DNA of 64,000 nt from Lachancea dasiensis (taxonomy: Eukaryota; Ascomycota; Saccharomycetes; Saccharomycetales; Saccharomycetaceae): positions 1-64,000 of the forward strand of contig LT598461.1 of NCBI GenBank assembly GCA_900074725.1, in the 5' to 3' direction. Under the pieces are notes generated by a model that did not search any database, was not told where the DNA came from, and worked only from the letters and a program-made list of their open reading frames with translations. The position numbers and the translations under genes were made by a program. Positions 60,939 to 64,000 of the stretch are shown one piece after another (the first letter of the stretch is position 1; every line of letters starts with the position of its first letter).

Positions 60939-62447
60939 ATGATTGCTAGTACAGAATTGCCACTTTCAGTTGATGTAACCCCGCTGCATGCTAAGGATAG
61001 CGGGATGGCGCATGCCAGGCCCTCTCATTTTTATGAAATAAAGGAATGTGTAGGAAAAGGAAGCTTTGGCGACGTTTATCGTGCCATTTACAAGGAAACC
61101 GGCGAAGTCGTTGCGATTAAAATCATAAACTTGGAAGAGACGCAAGATGACATTGACATATTAGCTCAAGAGATATACTTTCTATCAGAGCTCAAAGCCT
61201 CATTTGTGACTAGCTACTACAAAACATTTGTGGAGGACGTCTCCATGTGGATCGTGATGGAATTTTGTGGAGGGGGTTCGTGCGCTGATCTTCTGAAGCA
61301 TTTACCAGAGCACAAATTTCCAGAGCACAAAGTAGCTTATATTGTTAGAGAAGTACTTTGTGGTCTTGAGTACTTGCACAGTCAGAAAAAGATTCATCGC
61401 GACATAAAAGCTGCCAACATACTGGTAACAGATGACGGTGAGGTGAAACTGGGTGACTTCGGAGTCAGCGGACAAATTATGGCAACTTTAAAGCGCAACA
61501 CTTTCGTAGGGACACCATACTGGATGGCCCCCGAGATTATTGCGCGAAGAGACAATGGTTACAACGAGAAAGCTGATATATGGTCATTAGGCATCACTGC
61601 AATTGAACTTCTCACAGGCCAACCACCGTATGCGAAACACGATCCAATCAAAGTGTTGATGAATATACCGCTTCGGAAACCTCCAAAATTGCAGGGTCGT
61701 TTCAGTAGTACTGCTAGAGATTTTATTGGACTTTGTCTCACTAAGGATCCTGACTCCCGCCCAACGGCCTCCGAACTTATGGGCCACAAATTTCTCAACA
61801 GGACTACGTGGCGCGGAGCTGGGTCATTGAAACGGGAAGTTGAGTTGGTTAAGATACTGAAGAAACAAAGCAATTACTTTAAAGAACCCCGATATGCTGT
61901 CAAGGATAAAGTGTATGCAACGGGTTTGAGACCACATTTGCAGACCTGGAACTTTGAGCAGACGCTTTACAAAAATCCAAAGCCGTTAAAATTACAGGGC
62001 ATACTGGAGCTCAAGCATCCAGAGATGAACTCCGCTGCTTTGGAACAACTGTCTCCCAAGACAGAAAAGAGTCCTATTTCAGCAATGGGCAGCAGCGGCG
62101 AAGCAAGCACTCCCATTACTAATGCTACTTCTCCAAGTATGAGACATTACCACAATGGAAAGGACTTTGACATATCGATGGGAGTTCACGAGGGAAAAGC
62201 CGCGAAAAAATACGCGCAACAGGCTTCGGGGAAAGGTCTTAATTATTTTAGACACATCATTCTTTACAGCTTTGAAAGAATCTATGAAAGAGCGCGGTCT
62301 GAGGATACAAAGCTTGTTGTGAACCGCCTAAGGGACCTTTACGAAGAAGCAGAAAAGTCGCAACCTGGTTTGAGCGAAGCTTTCGTCGAAGAAGTTTATA
62401 TTCGGATGGAGGAGATCAAGAATTACATTGTTGAGACGTCTTTCTAA
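60939..62447 (+). CDS. SPS1: Sporulation-specific GCK-III (Ste20-like) kinase Sps1
   Basis: 502 residues against 490. Sps1 acts late in meiosis in spore-wall formation and meiotic exit. All kinase motifs are present: GKGSFGDV (39-46), VAIK with K61, HRDIKAAN with D155, DFG 173-175, and the germinal-centre-kinase signature GTPYWMAPE 191-199. The domain ends near 285. A linker of about 130 residues leads to a conserved C-terminal region (YFRHIILYSFERIYERA) used by GCK-III kinases to dimerise or bind partners. Confidence 0.97.
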   Translation: MIASTELPLSVDVTPLHAKDSGMAHARPSHFYEIKECVGKGSFGDVYRAIYKETGEVVAIKIINLEETQDDIDILAQEIYFLSELKASFVTSYYKTFVEDVSMWIVMEFCGGGSCADLLKHLPEHKFPEHKVAYIVREVLCGLEYLHSQKKIHRDIKAANILVTDDGEVKLGDFGVSGQIMATLKRNTFVGTPYWMAPEIIARRDNGYNEKADIWSLGITAIELLTGQPPYAKHDPIKVLMNIPLRKPPKLQGRFSSTARDFIGLCLTKDPDSRPTASELMGHKFLNRTTWRGAGSLKREVELVKILKKQSNYFKEPRYAVKDKVYATGLRPHLQTWNFEQTLYKNPKPLKLQGILELKHPEMNSAALEQLSPKTEKSPISAMGSSGEASTPITNATSPSMRHYHNGKDFDISMGVHEGKAAKKYAQQASGKGLNYFRHIILYSFERIYERARSEDTKLVVNRLRDLYEEAEKSQPGLSEAFVEEVYIRMEEIKNYIVETSF

Positions 62448-62698
62448 ATACTCGAAGTAATGATAATAACAGATAGCTTAGCTCGTTCTCTGGTCACCTC
62501 GATAAGTACCGCGTGCGCCGAGTTTCTGACGTTTTTCCGTCATATGCCAATGGTTGCCACAATGGTATTGTGATCTTGAAGCAAGCCACGTATAAAAGCC
62601 AAAGATTTTACCAGAGTATGTTAAACTTAACTTCATTTCTGACCCTCACATTCACAAGCAGTTCAAAGATTCCAATTCAGATAAAGACTGGAACTTTA
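62448..62698. promoter_or_regulatory. Promoter of the SPS2-family gene
   Basis: TATAAAAG at 62591-62598. An in-frame ATG at 62618 lies only 27 bp beyond it, so transcripts probably start after it, favouring ATG 62699. GCCACAATG near 62555 only partly matches a middle-sporulation element. Confidence 0.55.
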
Positions 62699-64000
62699 AT
62701 GAGATCTTCAGTAGCTTTTACCACGGGACTGATACTTTCAGTCGGGAGCCTGACATCTTGTTATGATATTCAGCAGACATTTGAAAGTGTCAGAGATATC
62801 ACAAGACCTCACGCAGTTAGAGTGAACATTCACCATTTGGACAAGAGGGATACAGCACCGGCTTTTAGTTCCTTGCAAGATGAATGGTCAGCGGATGTCG
62901 TCGGGATGCAGGCAATGAGGTTCGAAAAGTCGACTGCTGTGGCTGAGATTTGCGCGAAGGAACTTCACAATATTGAGTCAGCAGGGCAGCTTTATCAGCT
63001 ACAACAAAGTTGCAGAACACTATCTGGCACATTACAGATCAGCGATTTCATAGATCCCGTCATAGACCTTGGTGGGTTGCAGAACATCAATGGTGATTTC
63101 ATAGTAGAAAATCTTCCTGATGTAGTTAGAATACAAGCTCACAACCTTGCCACCATCGGTGGGACCTTTAAGATCGACAGCTTGACATCATTAACAAGCA
63201 TCTATTTTCCGGTTTTGCACCACTTTGATGCAATTGAATGGAAGGTCGTCCCCACCTTGACATCATTAAGTTTAGCCCCCAATATTAGTCACGCAAAAAG
63301 GCTGACCCTTTCAGACACGTCATTGATTGGAATAGATGCGCTGGAAAGAATTGAGGACCTCGACATACTCAACATTAACAACAACAGATTCCTAGAATAT
63401 GTCAAAAGCAATGTAAAGCAGGTGAACGAGCAGCTAAGTGTGTCCTCAAACTCTAAGGAATTGAGGATTGATTTTCCATCCTTGATTTGGGCGAATAATC
63501 TCACTGTCAGAGATGTGGCTTCGGTTACTTTCCCTCAGCTGCAATATGTCAATCAATCATTTGAAGTAATTGAAAACAACTTTGAAAGATTTGAGACTCC
63601 CCTCCTCAAAACGGTGGGAGGAACGTTGGGAGTCATTCAAAATACACATCTTTCTCACATCGATTTTTCAAATGTCACGACAATTCAAGGTGGCTTGATG
63701 ATCGCGAATAACTCCAATGTCGATAAAATTGATTTTTTGCCTGAGTTGCGTGAAATTGGAGGTGCCATTCAATTCATAGGTACATTTCACGAGACGGTTC
63801 TACCTAAGCTGAGGCTGGTCAGAGGAAGTGCTCTGGTTAGAACTACATCAAGCGCAATGGACTGCAGCAAATGGACAACCTCAATCAACGGGAATTCTGT
63901 GATCAGAGGTGGAAAGATTGTCTGCACGTCAGGTCAGACAAGAAATACAGCTCGGGTTAGTGAAGATGGGCAGCTGCTGGATCATCATGAGACTCAATTG
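62699..64000 (+). CDS. SPS2: Sps2/Sps22-family spore-wall protein (cut by window end)
   Basis: 434 codons are open from ATG 62699 to the window edge; the C-terminus is outside. It starts with a signal peptide (MRSSVAFTTGLILSVGSLTS) and shows Ecm33/Sps2 receptor-L-like repeats: GGLQNINGDFIVENL, LATIGGTFKIDSLTSL, WANNLTVRDVASVTF, FSNVTTIQGGLMIANNS and EIGGAIQFIGTF. Family members are GPI-anchored; Sps2 and Sps22 organise the beta-glucan layer of the spore wall. Position after SPS1, same strand, is as YDR522C; YCL048W (SPS22) is the other duplicate. Confidence 0.93.
   Translation, partial: MRSSVAFTTGLILSVGSLTSCYDIQQTFESVRDITRPHAVRVNIHHLDKRDTAPAFSSLQDEWSADVVGMQAMRFEKSTAVAEICAKELHNIESAGQLYQLQQSCRTLSGTLQISDFIDPVIDLGGLQNINGDFIVENLPDVVRIQAHNLATIGGTFKIDSLTSLTSIYFPVLHHFDAIEWKVVPTLTSLSLAPNISHAKRLTLSDTSLIGIDALERIEDLDILNINNNRFLEYVKSNVKQVNEQLSVSSNSKELRIDFPSLIWANNLTVRDVASVTFPQLQYVNQSFEVIENNFERFETPLLKTVGGTLGVIQNTHLSHIDFSNVTTIQGGLMIANNSNVDKIDFLPELREIGGAIQFIGTFHETVLPKLRLVRGSALVRTTSSAMDCSKWTTSINGNSVIRGGKIVCTSGQTRNTARVSEDGQLLDHHETQL

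Overview
The window reads as one end of a budding-yeast chromosome (Saccharomycetaceae), probably from a lineage that split before the whole-genome duplication. Genes are compact and almost intronless, and splice signals are of yeast type (GTATG...CTAAC...CAG). From about 18 kb rightward the order is that of S. cerevisiae chromosome III left arm (VAC17-MRC1-KRR1-ADF1-MIC10-PEX34-KAR4-SPB1-PBN1-LRE1-APA1). It then runs into the sister block of S. cerevisiae chromosome IV (QCR7-APA-CAB1-KRE28, then RBA50-SNA2 and AGE1-SPS1-SPS2 as one inverted segment). One locus that interleaves both duplicated tracks is what a non-duplicated relative shows. Genes missing from S. cerevisiae (a sphingolipid C9-methyltransferase, an AlkB-type dioxygenase, a second CLC transporter) and a dispersed DCG1 agree. 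I cannot name the species; Lachancea, Kluyveromyces, Torulaspora or Zygosaccharomyces relatives are all possible.

1-3.2 kb: subtelomeric repeats of two families and a broken gene. 3.2-18 kb: gene-poor, AT-rich, mating-type territory. It holds a tRNA-Gly, an a-type cassette (a2 HMG-box gene and a1 homeobox gene, 4.5-5.8 kb), a long stretch without genes, a YMC1-like mitochondrial carrier, a C-terminal SLA2 fragment, and an alpha-type cassette (alpha1 and a two-intron alpha2, 14.2-16.7 kb) beside VAC17, where HML sits in S. cerevisiae. The two cassettes share two blocks that look identical by eye, X (153 bp) and Z (203 bp), in inverted orientation. The a1 gene of the a cassette stops at the Z edge without its recognition helix; the missing piece lies beside the alpha cassette, antisense to the end of the SLA2 fragment.

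18-28 kb: VAC17, MRC1, KRR1/ADF1 (shared promoter with PAC and RRPE boxes), MIC10, PEX34 and a CUE-AlkB-GRF protein. 28-39 kb: a long regulatory-looking gap, an unrecognised disordered protein, a CLC transporter, KAR4 and the sphingolipid methyltransferase. 40-55.5 kb: SPB1, PBN1, LRE1/HLR1-like, QCR7, APA1/2, CAB1, KRE28, RBA50, SNA2, DCG1. 55.7-64 kb: tandem repeats, tRNA-Ala, a tiny GPI-type wall protein, an ACAP-like AGE1, the sporulation kinase SPS1 with an Ndt80-type site, and the start of an SPS2-family gene cut by the window edge.

The most interesting part is the paired, inverted a and alpha cassettes with the split a1 gene. Either both are silent donors for a MAT locus outside the window, or recombination between the inverted Z copies could itself rebuild a1.
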